A stretch of 64,000 bases of DNA from Streptacidiphilus carbonis (GCF_000787775.1 NZ_BBPM01000029.1:28536-92535), one strand, 5' to 3'. Counted from the stretch's first letter, positions 34,803 to 43,243 are shown. A program made the numbers and translations. Notes: generated by a model from the letters alone, not told the origin.

Positions 34803-35669
34803 TCACTTCAGCAGCCGCGACATCCGGCGGTCGGCGAGGATCCTGCCGCCGGTCTGGCAGGTCGGGCAGTACTGCGTCGACCAGTCGCTGAAGGACACCT
34901 CGCGGACGGTGTCCCCGCAGACCGGGCAGGTCTCCCCGGTGCGCCCGTGCACCTGCAGGCCGCTCCTCTTCTCGGCCTTGAGGTCCTTGAGCGGGAGTCC
35001 CCGGGCCCTTTCGACGGCTTCGACGAGCGTGCTGACGACGGTGGCGTGCAGCAGCCCCGCCTCTTCCTCGGAGAGGTTCGCGGCGGGCTTGAACGGGGAC
35101 ATCCGGGCGGCGTGCAGGATCTCGTCCGAGTAGGCGTTGCCGATGCCCGCGATCACGGCCTGGTCCCGCAGCACGCCCTTGATCTGGCGGCGCTCGTCCT
35201 TCAACAGCGCGGCGAAGGCCCCCGGGGTGAAGTCCGGTGCCAGCGGGTCCGGACCCAGCCGCTGGATCCCCGGTACCTGCTGCGGGTCGCCGACCAGGTA
35301 CACCGCGAGCCGCTTCCGGGTGCCGGCCTCGGTCACGTCGAAGCCGGCACCGTCCGGCCCGGCCAGGCGGACCCGCAGGGCCAGCGGTCCCTTGCCGGGC
35401 TTGGGCGGCAGCTCCGGCAGCCCCTCCTTCCAGCGCAGCCAGCCGGCCCGGGCCAGATGGATCACCAGATGCAGCCCGTCGGCGTCCAGGTCGAGGAACT
35501 TCCCGTGCCGGGTCGCCCCCGCGAACACCCGGCCCGCCAGCGCGTCCGGCGGCGGGTCGTAGGTCTTCAGCGCCGACACGGCGAGTGGATGCACCCGCTC
35601 CACGGTGCGGCCGGCCAGGTGCTCGGCCAGGAATCGGGCTAGGGACTCGACCTCCGGCAGTTCGGGCAT
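34803..35669 (-). CDS. Fpg/Nei-family DNA glycosylase/AP lyase
   Basis: The 288-residue enzyme begins MPELPEVE, so the mature N-terminal Pro and the following Glu that carry out glycosylase/lyase chemistry are intact. A beta-clamp Lys in TRHGKFLDL, the QAVIAGIGNAYSDEIL helix-two-turn-helix and a zinc finger (CPVCGDTV and YCPTCQT near the C-terminus) complete the family. It excises oxidised bases from DNA. Whether it prefers 8-oxoG or oxidised pyrimidines cannot be told. An upstream in-frame ATG at 35696 would bury the catalytic Pro, so 35669 is the start. Confidence 0.92.
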   Translation of the reverse strand: MPELPEVESLARFLAEHLAGRTVERVHPLAVSALKTYDPPPDALAGRVFAGATRHGKFLDLDADGLHLVIHLARAGWLRWKEGLPELPPKPGKGPLALRVRLAGPDGAGFDVTEAGTRKRLAVYLVGDPQQVPGIQRLGPDPLAPDFTPGAFAALLKDERRQIKGVLRDQAVIAGIGNAYSDEILHAARMSPFKPAANLSEEEAGLLHATVVSTLVEAVERARGLPLKDLKAEKRSGLQVHGRTGETCPVCGDTVREVSFSDWSTQYCPTCQTGGRILADRRMSRLLK

Positions 35670-35851
35670 ACGACAAGTCTGCCCCAGCCGGCACATCCGG
35701 TGCTTCGCGCGGACGGCAACGGCGGACGGCAGCGGACGGCAGCGGAGAGAGGCGCAAAACGGCTGACGGCGGTGCTGCTGTCGGTACTATTGTTACTGGC
35801 CGGTAGCAGCCGGTGCGACTGCCAGAGCCAGAGCGAGAGAAGGAACAGCCC

Positions 35852-36523
35852 ATGCCCACGCTGGACCGCCAGGACGACGTCTTCGTGCTCGACATAGGCG
35901 ACACCGAGAACCGCTTCCACCCGGACTGGCTCGCGGCGGTCAACTCGCTGCTGGACCAGGTGGAGCAGGCCGAGGGGCCGAAGGCCCTGGTGACGGCCGC
36001 GAGCGGGAAGTTCTTCTCCAACGGGCTGGACCTGGACTGGCTGTTCGCCCACGGCGACCAGGCGGGGGAGTACGTCGCCGGGGTGCAGGAGCTGTTCGCG
36101 CGGGTGCTGTCGCTGCCGATGGTCACCGTGGCGGCGCTGCAGGGGCACACCTTCGCGGCGGGCGCCATGCTCTCGCTGGCGCACGACTTCCGGGTGATGC
36201 GGGCCGACCGCGGTTTCTGGAGCCTGCCCGAGGCCGAGATCAACATCCCGTTCAGCGTGGGGATGTCGGCGCTCATCCAGTCCCGGCTGAGCCCGCGGAC
36301 CGCGCACGAGGCCATGGTCACCGCCCGCCGCTACGGCGGCCATGACGCGCTGGCCGCCGGTCTGGTCGACCGCACGGCGGACGAGGGCGCCGTGCGTGCC
36401 GCCGCGATCGAGCTGGCCGCCCCGCACGCGGCCAAGGCCGGCCCGACGGTGGGGACGATCAAGGCCCGGATGTACGCCGGCGTCCTGGACGCGCTGGGGG
36501 AGAAGGACCTCACGCTCGGCTGA
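35852..36523 (+). CDS. Enoyl-CoA hydratase/isomerase family protein
   Basis: The 223-residue protein has the crotonase-fold pattern with oxyanion-hole segments GKFFSNGLDLDWLF near residue 50 and GHTFAAGAMLSLAHDFRVM near 95, and a short C-terminus. It resembles the short peroxisomal-isomerase-like members found in plants and Streptomyces. Whether it isomerises or hydrates cannot be settled. The ATG at 35852 has AGAAGGA upstream. Upstream, at 35700-35745, GGACGGCAGC repeats occur in tandem. Confidence 0.8.
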   Translation: MPTLDRQDDVFVLDIGDTENRFHPDWLAAVNSLLDQVEQAEGPKALVTAASGKFFSNGLDLDWLFAHGDQAGEYVAGVQELFARVLSLPMVTVAALQGHTFAAGAMLSLAHDFRVMRADRGFWSLPEAEINIPFSVGMSALIQSRLSPRTAHEAMVTARRYGGHDALAAGLVDRTADEGAVRAAAIELAAPHAAKAGPTVGTIKARMYAGVLDALGEKDLTLG

Positions 36524-36554
36524 GCGGGCGGGCGGTGGGCAACTGCACTGGTTG

Positions 36555-36596
36555 CCGGTGTCCGGCGCCCGCCTCAGCGGGGGCGCCGGACACCGG
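36555..36596. terminator. Bidirectional terminator between enoyl-CoA hydratase and aldo/keto reductase genes
   Basis: Perfect 16-bp arms (CCGGTGTCCGGCGCCC and complement) with a ten-base loop lie between convergent genes. Confidence 0.85.
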
Positions 36597-36611
36597 CCGG
36601 TTCACCGATGC

Positions 36612-37472
36612 TCAGGCTGCGTCGAGGCGGGCCAGCTCCTCGCTGGAGAGCTGCAGGTCCGCCGCCGCCACCGAGTCGCGGATGGTCTCGGGGCGCGAGG
36701 ACCCCGGGATCGGGATCACCACCGGCGCCTTGGCGAGCATCCAGGCCAGGCAGACCTGCTGCGGGCTCACCCCGTGCGCCTGGCCGACCTGCTGGAAGAC
36801 GTCGAAGCGCGAGCCCAGCTGCCCCGCGTTGGAGATGCCGCCGAGCGGGCTCCAGGGCAGGAAGGCGATGCCCAGCTCCGCGCACAGCTCCAGTTCCGGC
36901 TCGCTGGAGCGGAAGGCCGGCGAGAACTGGTTCTGCACGCTGACCAGGCGTCCGCCGAGGATCTCATTGGCCTGCCGGATCTGCTCCGGATTCGCATTGG
37001 AGATCCCGGCGTACCGGATCTTCCCGGCGTCCAGCAGATCGCGGATCGCGCCCACCGAGTCCGCGTAGGGGACCTTCGGGTCCGGGCGGTGGAACTGGTA
37101 GAGGCCGATCGCCTCGACGCCGAGGCGCTTGAGCGAGGCGTCACAGGCCTGCTTCAGGTACTCCGGGTCGCCGTTCTGGGTCCACGAGCCGTCGCCGGGG
37201 CGCAGGTGGCCGCCCTTGGTCGCGATCAGCACGGCAGAGGTGTCGCCGCCGTAACCGGCCACCGCGCGGGCGATCAGGACCTCGTTGTGGCCGACGTCGG
37301 TGGCGGTGAGGTGGTACGCGTCGGCGGTGTCGATCAGCGTGACGCCGGCGTCCAGGGCGGCGTGGATCGTCGCCACCGAACGCTCCTCGTCGGGCCTTCC
37401 CTCGATCGACATCGGCATCCCGCCGAGGCCGATCGCGCCGACCTGGACGTCACCGATGCTGCGAGCCTGCAT
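36612..37472 (-). CDS. Aldo/keto reductase
   Basis: The 286-residue enzyme has the tetrad residues of the family: Asp and Tyr in LIDTADAYHLT near residue 45, Lys in IATKGGH near 80 and His in YQFHRPD near 112. It should use NADPH to reduce carbonyls; the substrate is unknown. ATG at 37472 has a strong AGGAGG. It is divergent from a LysR-type gene, which probably controls it, and the gap holds repeats at 37488-37584. Confidence 0.88.
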   Translation of the reverse strand: MQARSIGDVQVGAIGLGGMPMSIEGRPDEERSVATIHAALDAGVTLIDTADAYHLTATDVGHNEVLIARAVAGYGGDTSAVLIATKGGHLRPGDGSWTQNGDPEYLKQACDASLKRLGVEAIGLYQFHRPDPKVPYADSVGAIRDLLDAGKIRYAGISNANPEQIRQANEILGGRLVSVQNQFSPAFRSSEPELELCAELGIAFLPWSPLGGISNAGQLGSRFDVFQQVGQAHGVSPQQVCLAWMLAKAPVVIPIPGSSRPETIRDSVAAADLQLSSEELARLDAA

Positions 37473-37487
37473 GGAGGATCCTCCTGG

Positions 37488-37584
37488 GATCTGAGCTGAG
37501 CCGATCTGAGCCGATCTGAGCTCTGAAACGTTCTTTCCGACTGTCTGCAACAGCCTGCTCCTCTGCCATTAAGCTGTCCAACAG
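37488..37584. promoter_or_regulatory. Divergent control region with repeats between reductase and LysR gene
   Basis: GATCTGAG occurs three times at 37488, 37503 and 37513. Two inverted pairs of the same arms, CTGT-N5-ACAG (37541-37553) and CTGT-N3-ACAG (37574-37584), follow. These are plausible contact sites for the LysR protein. Confidence 0.4.
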
Positions 37585-37622
37585 AGGCTGATGATCCCTT
37601 TGAGCACTGCGGGTGATGAATC

Positions 37623-38501
37623 ATGGAACTGCGGCAGCTCGAGTACTTCGTGGCCGTCGCCGAGGAGCGCCACTTCACCCGGGCGGCCAAGCGCCTGCAG
37701 GTGGCGCAGTCCGGACTCTCGGCCTCGATCCGCACGCTGGAACGGGAGTTGGGCGCCGCCCTGTTCCTCCGCAGCACGCGCTCGGTCGAGGTGACCCCGG
37801 CCGGACAGGCCCTGCTGGTCGAGGCCAGGCGGGCCCTCTCGGCCACCCATGCCGCCAAGGACGCGGTCGCCGCCGTGCAGGGGCTGCTCCGCGGCAGCCT
37901 CACCGTGGGCTCGCTGCAGTGCCTGCACGTGGTCCACCTGCCGGCCGTGCTGGCCAGGTTCAGCGCCGCCTACCCGGGGCTGGAGATCCGGCTGCGGCAG
38001 GGCGGATCCAACGAGCTGACCGAGGAGGTCCGCTCCGGCCGGCTGGACCTGGCCTTCGTCTCCCGTCCGGCCGGGAGCACCGATGGGGTGCTGGTGGAGC
38101 CGCTGGCCGACGAGCCGCTGGTACTGGCCTGCGGCCCGGGCCATCGGCTGGCCGCGCGTACCGAGGTCGGGCTGACCGAGCTGCCGCAGGAGCAGTTCGT
38201 CGACTTCCATCAGGACTGGGGCACCCGGGACCTGGTGGACCAGGTGCTCGGCGCGGCCGGGGTGGCCCGCCGGGTGGCGCTCGAAGTGACCGATGTGCAC
38301 TCGCTGCTGGACCTGGTCGCCTTCGGCCTGGGGGTGGCCCTGGTGCCGCAGTCCTTCGCCGCCAAGACCGACCAGGTGCGCTTTGTCGCGCTGTCCGGCC
38401 GACTGCCGTCGTGGCAGACCGTAAGCGTCACCGGCGACCCGGTCAGCCCCGCCGCGGCGGCGCTGCTGCGGGAGATCCGGCACGGCCGCGGCGCCCGCTG
38501 A
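37623..38501 (+). CDS. LysR-family transcriptional regulator
   Basis: The 292-residue protein starts with the LysR HTH (MELRQLEYFVAVAEERHFTR, then AAKRLQVAQSGLSASIRTLE) and continues with a type 2 periplasmic-binding-fold effector domain. It probably controls the divergent aldo/keto reductase gene and itself. The effector is unknown. The ATG at 37623 has only a weak binding site. The stop codon lies inside the terminator stem. Confidence 0.9.
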   Translation: MELRQLEYFVAVAEERHFTRAAKRLQVAQSGLSASIRTLERELGAALFLRSTRSVEVTPAGQALLVEARRALSATHAAKDAVAAVQGLLRGSLTVGSLQCLHVVHLPAVLARFSAAYPGLEIRLRQGGSNELTEEVRSGRLDLAFVSRPAGSTDGVLVEPLADEPLVLACGPGHRLAARTEVGLTELPQEQFVDFHQDWGTRDLVDQVLGAAGVARRVALEVTDVHSLLDLVAFGLGVALVPQSFAAKTDQVRFVALSGRLPSWQTVSVTGDPVSPAAAALLREIRHGRGAR

Positions 38502-38520
38502 GACCGGCTCAGCGGGCGCC
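38490..38520 (+). terminator. Terminator hairpin overlapping the LysR stop codon
   Basis: Perfect 13-bp arms (GGCGCCCGCTGAG and complement) with a five-base loop. The TGA stop is inside the left arm, so a terminating ribosome would cover part of the stem. Confidence 0.7.
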
Positions 38521-38573
38521 TGTGGGGGTGGGGGTGGGTGGGGGTGTGCGAGCGGGCTACCGGTGCGGGCCGG

Positions 38574-40067
38574 TCAGGGGGCGATGTTCCACTGCTGGCA
38601 GCCGTTGTCCAGCTGCTGCCACTGCCGGACCACGACGCCGTTGGCGGTCCCGCAGTTGGTCACGTCCAGGACCATGCCGTTGCCGACGTTGGAGATGGTG
38701 TAGTGGCTGCCGACCGCGGTGACGTTCCACTCCTGGCAGAGGTTGCCGAGCGAGGCCCAGAGGTCGATCGATGTCCCGTTGGACGACCCGCAGTTGACCG
38801 AGTCCAGGGTCGTGCCGCTGTTGACGTTGGTGATGGTGTAGCGGTTGCTGCCGAGGCTGGTGAACTTCCACTGCTGGCAGGTGTTGCCCAGCGACGCCCA
38901 CTGGTCGATCGAAGTACCGTTGGCGGTACCGCAGTTGACGGCGTCGAGGACCTTGCCGCTGTTGGTGTTGGTCAGCCGGTAGGCGGTCCCGGCGACCGGG
39001 AAGCTCGCGGTCGGGCTGGTGTAGCCGACCGAGACGATGTTGGCCTGGACCGCGTTGTCGGCCGCGTCGGTCGGGTAGCCGGAGGTCATCACGCCTTCGA
39101 AGAAGGAGCCGTCGGACCCGTTGCTGTCGTCGCCGCCGGTGCCGAGGACGATGGCGCCCTCCTGGCTCATCGGCGTGTACCCGCCGGTGTTGGGCAGTGC
39201 GCCGTTGTACCAGGTGGTGAGTGATCCGGACTGGGCGTTGCCGCCCTTGATGGCGTAGGTGGTGGTGCCGTTGTTCTTCAGCAGGGCGGTGACGAAGGCG
39301 CTGGAGTTGCCCTTGTTGGCGGTGTCGGAGCCGTTGCCCCCGGCGAAGAGGCCGTTCTCCAGGTCGGCCTGGACCCAGGGGCCGGAGCCGCTGCAGGGCG
39401 AGAACCAGCACTCGGTGCCGAAGTTGATGGCGTCCATGTGGCCGTTGCCGGTGTCGTCACTGGAGGTCTCGGCGTTGCCGTAGTCGAAGCAGCACCGCGC
39501 GTTGACGTGGGTGCCGCTGGTCACCATGTAGGCGCCCTGGGCGGTGCTGCCGGTGGGGACGCCGCTGGTGCTGTTGTCGCGGTAGCCGACCCCGGCCGAC
39601 ACGAAGACCCCGTACACCGAGTGCCCGCCGACGGTCACCGGCAGCGCGTTGGCGATGGCGCCGACGTCCGCGCCGCCGTTGCCTCCGGCCCCCTCGACGG
39701 TGAGGTTGTTGTGCTTCGAGGTCTGGTCGTAGATCTCGGTGATGGTGCAGGTGGCGCCGGAGCAGAAGGTGTCCTGGGCCGCGGCGTTGGCGTAGCCGCC
39801 GGCGGCGAGGGTGCCGATGTTGAGGGTGGTGGAGTCCGAGGCCCGCTTCACCTGGTAGAGCGAGCCGCTGTACGACGCGAACAGCGCCCGCACGGTGCTG
39901 TGCGCGGCGACGCACGGGGTGCTCGCGGCGGCGTAGATGTCGCACGGCAGTGACGTCGCGGCCTGCGCCGTCCCGGCCGTGCTGACTGCGCCGACGAGCA
40001 TGGCGAGCAGGATCGCCGTGGCGGCGCCCGCTGACAGCAGCGCTCTCCTCAGGTGTCGAAGTCGCAT
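38574..40067 (-). CDS. Secreted GH54 alpha-L-arabinofuranosidase with ricin-type (CBM13) module
   Basis: The enzyme removes arabinose side chains from hemicellulose. The 497-residue precursor has a signal peptide with the twin-arginine-like RHLRRALLSAG and an AQA cleavage region. The catalytic domain starts LPCDIYAAASTPCVAAHSTV. By comparison with the fungal AkAbfB enzyme, the nucleophile is Glu237 in ADLENG and the acid Asp313 in GTGGDDSNG; both are offset by 16 from the known positions. A beta-trefoil of three repeats (each ending in a CQQW or CQEW motif) replaces the usual fungal CBM42. ATG at 40067 has little binding site; TTG at 40079 has GGAGAG nine bases before it and is a real alternative. 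Confidence 0.85.
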   Translation of the reverse strand: MRLRHLRRALLSAGAATAILLAMLVGAVSTAGTAQAATSLPCDIYAAASTPCVAAHSTVRALFASYSGSLYQVKRASDSTTLNIGTLAAGGYANAAAQDTFCSGATCTITEIYDQTSKHNNLTVEGAGGNGGADVGAIANALPVTVGGHSVYGVFVSAGVGYRDNSTSGVPTGSTAQGAYMVTSGTHVNARCCFDYGNAETSSDDTGNGHMDAINFGTECWFSPCSGSGPWVQADLENGLFAGGNGSDTANKGNSSAFVTALLKNNGTTTYAIKGGNAQSGSLTTWYNGALPNTGGYTPMSQEGAIVLGTGGDDSNGSDGSFFEGVMTSGYPTDAADNAVQANIVSVGYTSPTASFPVAGTAYRLTNTNSGKVLDAVNCGTANGTSIDQWASLGNTCQQWKFTSLGSNRYTITNVNSGTTLDSVNCGSSNGTSIDLWASLGNLCQEWNVTAVGSHYTISNVGNGMVLDVTNCGTANGVVVRQWQQLDNGCQQWNIAP

Positions 40068-40176
40068 CCGAACGTCCAAGGTGGACCACTCTCCGTTCCG
40101 GTGGGCCGTGCAGGGTGGGGGTGGGTGGGGGATGGAGCCGCGCCGACGAGCCGGATCACCTGGGGGCGACCGGGCA

Positions 40177-40190
40177 TGTTAGCGTTAACA
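40177..40190 (-). promoter_or_regulatory. Palindrome TGTTAGCGTTAACA in the arabinofuranosidase leader
   Basis: Arms TGTTA and TAACA flank GCGT. It resembles LacI-family operators of hemicellulase genes in actinobacteria. It lies about 110 bases before the start codon, downstream of the predicted promoter. Confidence 0.6.
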
Positions 40191-40261
40191 ATTCTTCCCG
40201 TGGGCATGGGTGGTCAGCTCAGCGGGATGTAGTGCGCATGGCAGGCGGCGCGATGGCCATC

Positions 40262-40290
40262 ACTATGGGTCCGGTGCATGATTGCGTCAA
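40262..40290 (-). promoter_or_regulatory. Predicted arabinofuranosidase promoter
   Basis: On the minus strand TTGACG (40290-40285) and CATAGT (40267-40262) are 17 bases apart, close to consensus. Transcription would start near 40255, giving a leader of about 190 bases. The rest of the 403-base gap (40068-40470) contains only the two palindromes and, at 40420-40435, a small CGCCCG-CTGT-CGGGCG hairpin that may end the FhuF-like gene. Confidence 0.6.
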
Positions 40291-40306
40291 GGTGTCCGGC
40301 AGAATA

Positions 40307-40324
40307 AATGTGAGCGCTCACATT
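40307..40324 (-). promoter_or_regulatory. Perfect 18-bp palindrome AATGTGAGCGCTCACATT
   Basis: It lies just upstream of the predicted -35 of the arabinofuranosidase gene. The core TGTGAGCGCTCACA has the same form as the CebR operator TGGGAGCGCTCCCA, so a LacI/GalR-family regulator is the probable ligand. Confidence 0.65.
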
Positions 40325-40470
40325 CGCTTCACCGACGCATCGCCCTCGCCCCGCCATCGCACCTGGTGGGGCGTCAACACAGGGAAAACCCGTGGTGGGC
40401 ACAGCAACTGAGGGAGCGTCGCCCGCTGTCGGGCGGCTGCTGCCGGTCGCCTGCTGTCCGTCCGTGCGCG

Positions 40471-41247
40471 CTATCGGCGCCGGGTGAGCACGCAGTCGCC
40501 GCACACCGGGCCGTCGGCCTTCGGTGCCGCCCGATAGATCAGGCAGCAACTCCGCCGCCGGAACCCCCGGACGCCGGCGGCGCCGGTGGCGGTGCCCTGC
40601 AGTGCGGGCTGCGTCAGCAGCAGCGCGGCCAGTGCGCGGGTCCGCCCGGCGTGGGCGGGGGACGCGCCGATGACGGCGGCTGCCGAGCCGTTGACCGCGG
40701 AGGCGACATTGCCCCACAGCACCCGCCGGGAGACGGACAGCGCCCCAGCGGCCCGGACCAGTTCGGTCAGCGGGCCGCCGACGAGCGCGGCGGCCCAGGC
40801 CGACGGCTCGGGCCCCTCGGCCATGGGCTGTTCCTGGGGAAGCGGGGGAAGCGGGGGAAGCCGGCGGGTCGGGGGGACGCGGGGCAGTCGGGGCAGTCGG
40901 GGCAGCGACAGCGGGAACAGCCCGCCCGGGACGGGCTGCCAGCGCAGCTCGGCCAGGTCGAGCGGACGGGTGTCACCCTCGACGACGGCCAGGGCCAGCG
41001 CCGGTGACAGGATGCGCGCGACCAGGCCCAGGTGGGTGACCGAGGCCGCCACCCGCAGTTCCACGGCGTGGCCGGGCTGCCCCCCGGCCGCGGCCAGATA
41101 GCCGCGGACGGCGGCCACCCGTTCCGCGAGGACGGCCGGGTCGTCCGTCAGTTCGCGCATGGAGCGCCACGGGGTGGCGGGGGGAAGCCGGGGGTCGTGG
41201 GCCTCGAAGGCGAAGAACGGCCCGAGGGCCGCGATCCGGTCGGTCAT
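40471..41247 (-). CDS. FhuF-like (2Fe-2S) ferric reductase-type protein
   Basis: The 258-residue protein ends in RRSCCLIYRAAPKADGPVCGDCVL, the CC-x10-C-x2-C iron-sulfur motif of FhuF, the ferric-siderophore reductase. The middle holds a Pro-rich insert of about 30 residues coded by two sets of 9-bp tandem repeats (40836-40907). No DmdR1-type iron box was found upstream, so iron control is not supported. ATG at 41247 was chosen because family similarity begins there; ATG at 41289 is in frame. Confidence 0.7.
   Translation of the reverse strand: MTDRIAALGPFFAFEAHDPRLPPATPWRSMRELTDDPAVLAERVAAVRGYLAAAGGQPGHAVELRVAASVTHLGLVARILSPALALAVVEGDTRPLDLAELRWQPVPGGLFPLSLPRLPRLPRVPPTRRLPPLPPLPQEQPMAEGPEPSAWAAALVGGPLTELVRAAGALSVSRRVLWGNVASAVNGSAAAVIGASPAHAGRTRALAALLLTQPALQGTATGAAGVRGFRRRSCCLIYRAAPKADGPVCGDCVLTRRR
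40836..40907. repeat. Two triplets of 9-bp tandem repeats inside the FhuF-like gene
   Basis: GGGGAAGCG occurs three times at 40836-40862 (the last with one change) and GGGGCAGTC three times at 40881-40907 (the last with two changes). They encode Leu-Pro-rich units in the linker before the iron-sulfur domain. Confidence 0.75.
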
Positions 41248-41427
41248 CGCGGCCCACCCTAGCGCGGTTGCGCGGCAGGTCGGCGGCACGTTGGTGGCAG
41301 GTCCGCGGGGGGTCGGCGGCGGGTCCGCAGAGCGCGAGTGGCCACCCCCTCCCCCTCGGGAATCACGGGCAGTGAACAGAAATTACATATCGTCAATACG
41401 GTTGGTTGCAGCAACTTTTGAGGCATC

Positions 41428-41976
41428 ATGGCAGTGCGGGTGCAACGCGTTCTGCGGACCGCTGCCCCGGGCCGAGGGCAGGAGGCGTTCGTGGTGGGAA
41501 CGGGCGTGGGTGAGGGCGTATTCGGGCTGTGGCACCGCCGCACGGGCGGCGCGCTGGTGATCGGGTTCTCCGGCGAACTGGACGTCTGGGCCTGGGAGCA
41601 GCTCGGGCCGCTGCTCGCCGAGGCGCTGGACGGTCATCGGGGCCCGGTGCTGGTGGACCTGCGGGCGGTGACCTTCCTGGACGCCAGCGGGGTGAAGCTG
41701 CTGCTGCGGATCCAGCGGCAGCAGGCCTGCCTCGGCCGGCGGGGGCAACTGCTGCGCGGAGAGCCCCGGGTGACGAAGGTGATGCGACTGGTCCGCCTTG
41801 AGCAGGAGTTCGATGTCCTGGACCGCCCGCCGGCCGAACCTCCGGATACCCCGCGGGCCGGAGCGGGGGCTGTGGAGGGCCCAGTGGGCCCGGTGCTGCC
41901 GCTTGCGCCCGAGGCGGAGCACGGCGGACGGGTGTCACCGCGGGCACGGCTGTACCGCCGCCGCTCGCCGGCCTGA
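41428..41976 (+). CDS. STAS-domain anti-sigma factor antagonist
   Basis: The 182-residue protein has a STAS domain at about residues 35-130. LVDLRAVTFLDASGVKLLLR holds the phosphorylatable Ser of anti-anti-sigma factors (FLDASGV). Such proteins bind an anti-sigma kinase and release a SigB-type sigma factor when unphosphorylated. No cognate kinase gene is adjacent. The C-terminal 45 residues are a Pro/Gly-rich tail. ATG at 41428 has GAGG upstream, and a small GTTGCAGCAAC palindrome lies at 41405-41415. Confidence 0.8.
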   Translation: MAVRVQRVLRTAAPGRGQEAFVVGTGVGEGVFGLWHRRTGGALVIGFSGELDVWAWEQLGPLLAEALDGHRGPVLVDLRAVTFLDASGVKLLLRIQRQQACLGRRGQLLRGEPRVTKVMRLVRLEQEFDVLDRPPAEPPDTPRAGAGAVEGPVGPVLPLAPEAEHGGRVSPRARLYRRRSPA

Positions 41977-42184
41977 CCGGTCCAGCCGTCCGCCGTCCGA
42001 GCGCGCCGTCCGAGCCCGACGTCCGGCCGTGCCGTCCGACCGCGCCGCCGCCAGGAGACCGTCGGGCGCGGGGCAGCTCACCGGAAGCGTCCCGACCCGG
42101 GCGTCACCGGTTCGGACGCCCGGGGGTGCCGAGGTGCGGTCGGGTGTGGTGCGCTGGCACGAGGACGACTAGCGAGGATGTGCG

Positions 42185-43243
42185 ATGGCATTGCCGGTCA
42201 TTCCCCCGATCGAGCCGATGCTCGCCAAGTCCGCGGCGGCCGTGCCGACCGGCGGGTACCTGTACGAGCCCAAGTGGGACGGGTTCCGCTGCCTGGTGTT
42301 CCGCGACGGTGACGACATCGAACTGGGCAGCCGCGGCGGCAAGCCGCTCACCCGCTACTTCCCGGAACTGGTCGCCTCGCTGGCCGAGGCGCTGCCACCG
42401 CGCTGCGTGCTGGACGGGGAGATCGTGGTGGTCGACGGCAGCCGACTCGACTTCGACCGGCTCGCCGACCGCATCCATCCGGCCGAGTCACGGATCCGGC
42501 TGCTGGCCGAGCAGACGCCGGCGACGTTCGTGGCCTTCGACGTGCTGGCGGTCGCCGACGACGATCTGATGCGTCGCCCGCTGGCCGAGCGGCACGAGGT
42601 GCTGACGCGGTTGTTCGAGCCGCACCCGCGGGTACGGGTGTCCCGCGCCACTCTGGACGTCGAGCTGGCCAGGACCTGGTTCGAGGCCTTCGAGGGCGCC
42701 GGGCTCGACGGCGTGGTCGCCAAGCCGCTGGACGGCGCCTACCGGCCCGGTGAACGCGCCATGGTGAAGGTCAAGCACGAGCGCACGGCCGATGTCGTGG
42801 TGGCCGGTTACCGGCTGCACAAGAGCGGCCCGGTGGTCGGATCGCTCATGCTGGGGCTGTACCTGGACGGCGGTGTGCTCAACTACGTCGGCGGCGCGAG
42901 CGCGTTCACCATGGCCCGGCGCGCCGAACTGGTCGACGAGCTGGCGCCGTTGGTGCTGGGCGAGGGCGAGGACCATCCCTGGACCGGCGAGGACGACGGC
43001 GAGCACCGGCGCCCGGGCACGCTCAACCGCTGGAACGCCGGCAAGGACAGGTCCTTCGTGGCGCTGCGCCCCGAGCGGGTGTGCGAGGTGCGCTACGACC
43101 AGTTGCAGGCGGACCGGTTCCGGCACAGCGCCCGGTTCCTGCGCTGGCGGCCCGACCGGCAGCCCGAGTCCTGCGGCTACGACCAGTTGGACGTGCCGGC
43201 CGCCTACGATCTCGCCGATGTGCTCGGCCCGGAGCCGGCCTAG
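42185..43243 (+). CDS. ATP-dependent DNA ligase (LigC/LigD-ligase type)
   Basis: The 352-residue enzyme has the adenylated Lys30 in EPKWDGFR (motif I), LDGEIVVVDG (motif III), VVAKPLDGAYRPGE (motif IV) and KVKHERTADVVVAG (motif V), followed by an OB-fold domain. It seals DNA nicks in non-homologous end joining or base excision repair. The gene converges on a LigD-type polymerase gene with overlapping stop codons. Starts at ATG 42185, preceded by a GC-rich stretch with GCCGTCCGA repeats (41985-42050). Confidence 0.92.
   Translation: MALPVIPPIEPMLAKSAAAVPTGGYLYEPKWDGFRCLVFRDGDDIELGSRGGKPLTRYFPELVASLAEALPPRCVLDGEIVVVDGSRLDFDRLADRIHPAESRIRLLAEQTPATFVAFDVLAVADDDLMRRPLAERHEVLTRLFEPHPRVRVSRATLDVELARTWFEAFEGAGLDGVVAKPLDGAYRPGERAMVKVKHERTADVVVAGYRLHKSGPVVGSLMLGLYLDGGVLNYVGGASAFTMARRAELVDELAPLVLGEGEDHPWTGEDDGEHRRPGTLNRWNAGKDRSFVALRPERVCEVRYDQLQADRFRHSARFLRWRPDRQPESCGYDQLDVPAAYDLADVLGPEPA

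Noticed and set aside
40307..40324. TGTGAGCGCTCACA as a Crp site
   Set aside because: Crp sites need a six-base spacer between TGTGA and TCACA; here it is four, which fits LacI-family operators instead.
40115..40411. 98-codon open frame in the arabinofuranosidase upstream region
   Set aside because: It overlaps the predicted promoter and both palindromes, has no binding site and no recognisable pattern.
41248..41427. Iron box upstream of the FhuF-like gene
   Set aside because: No sequence resembling the DmdR1 palindrome was found in the gap.
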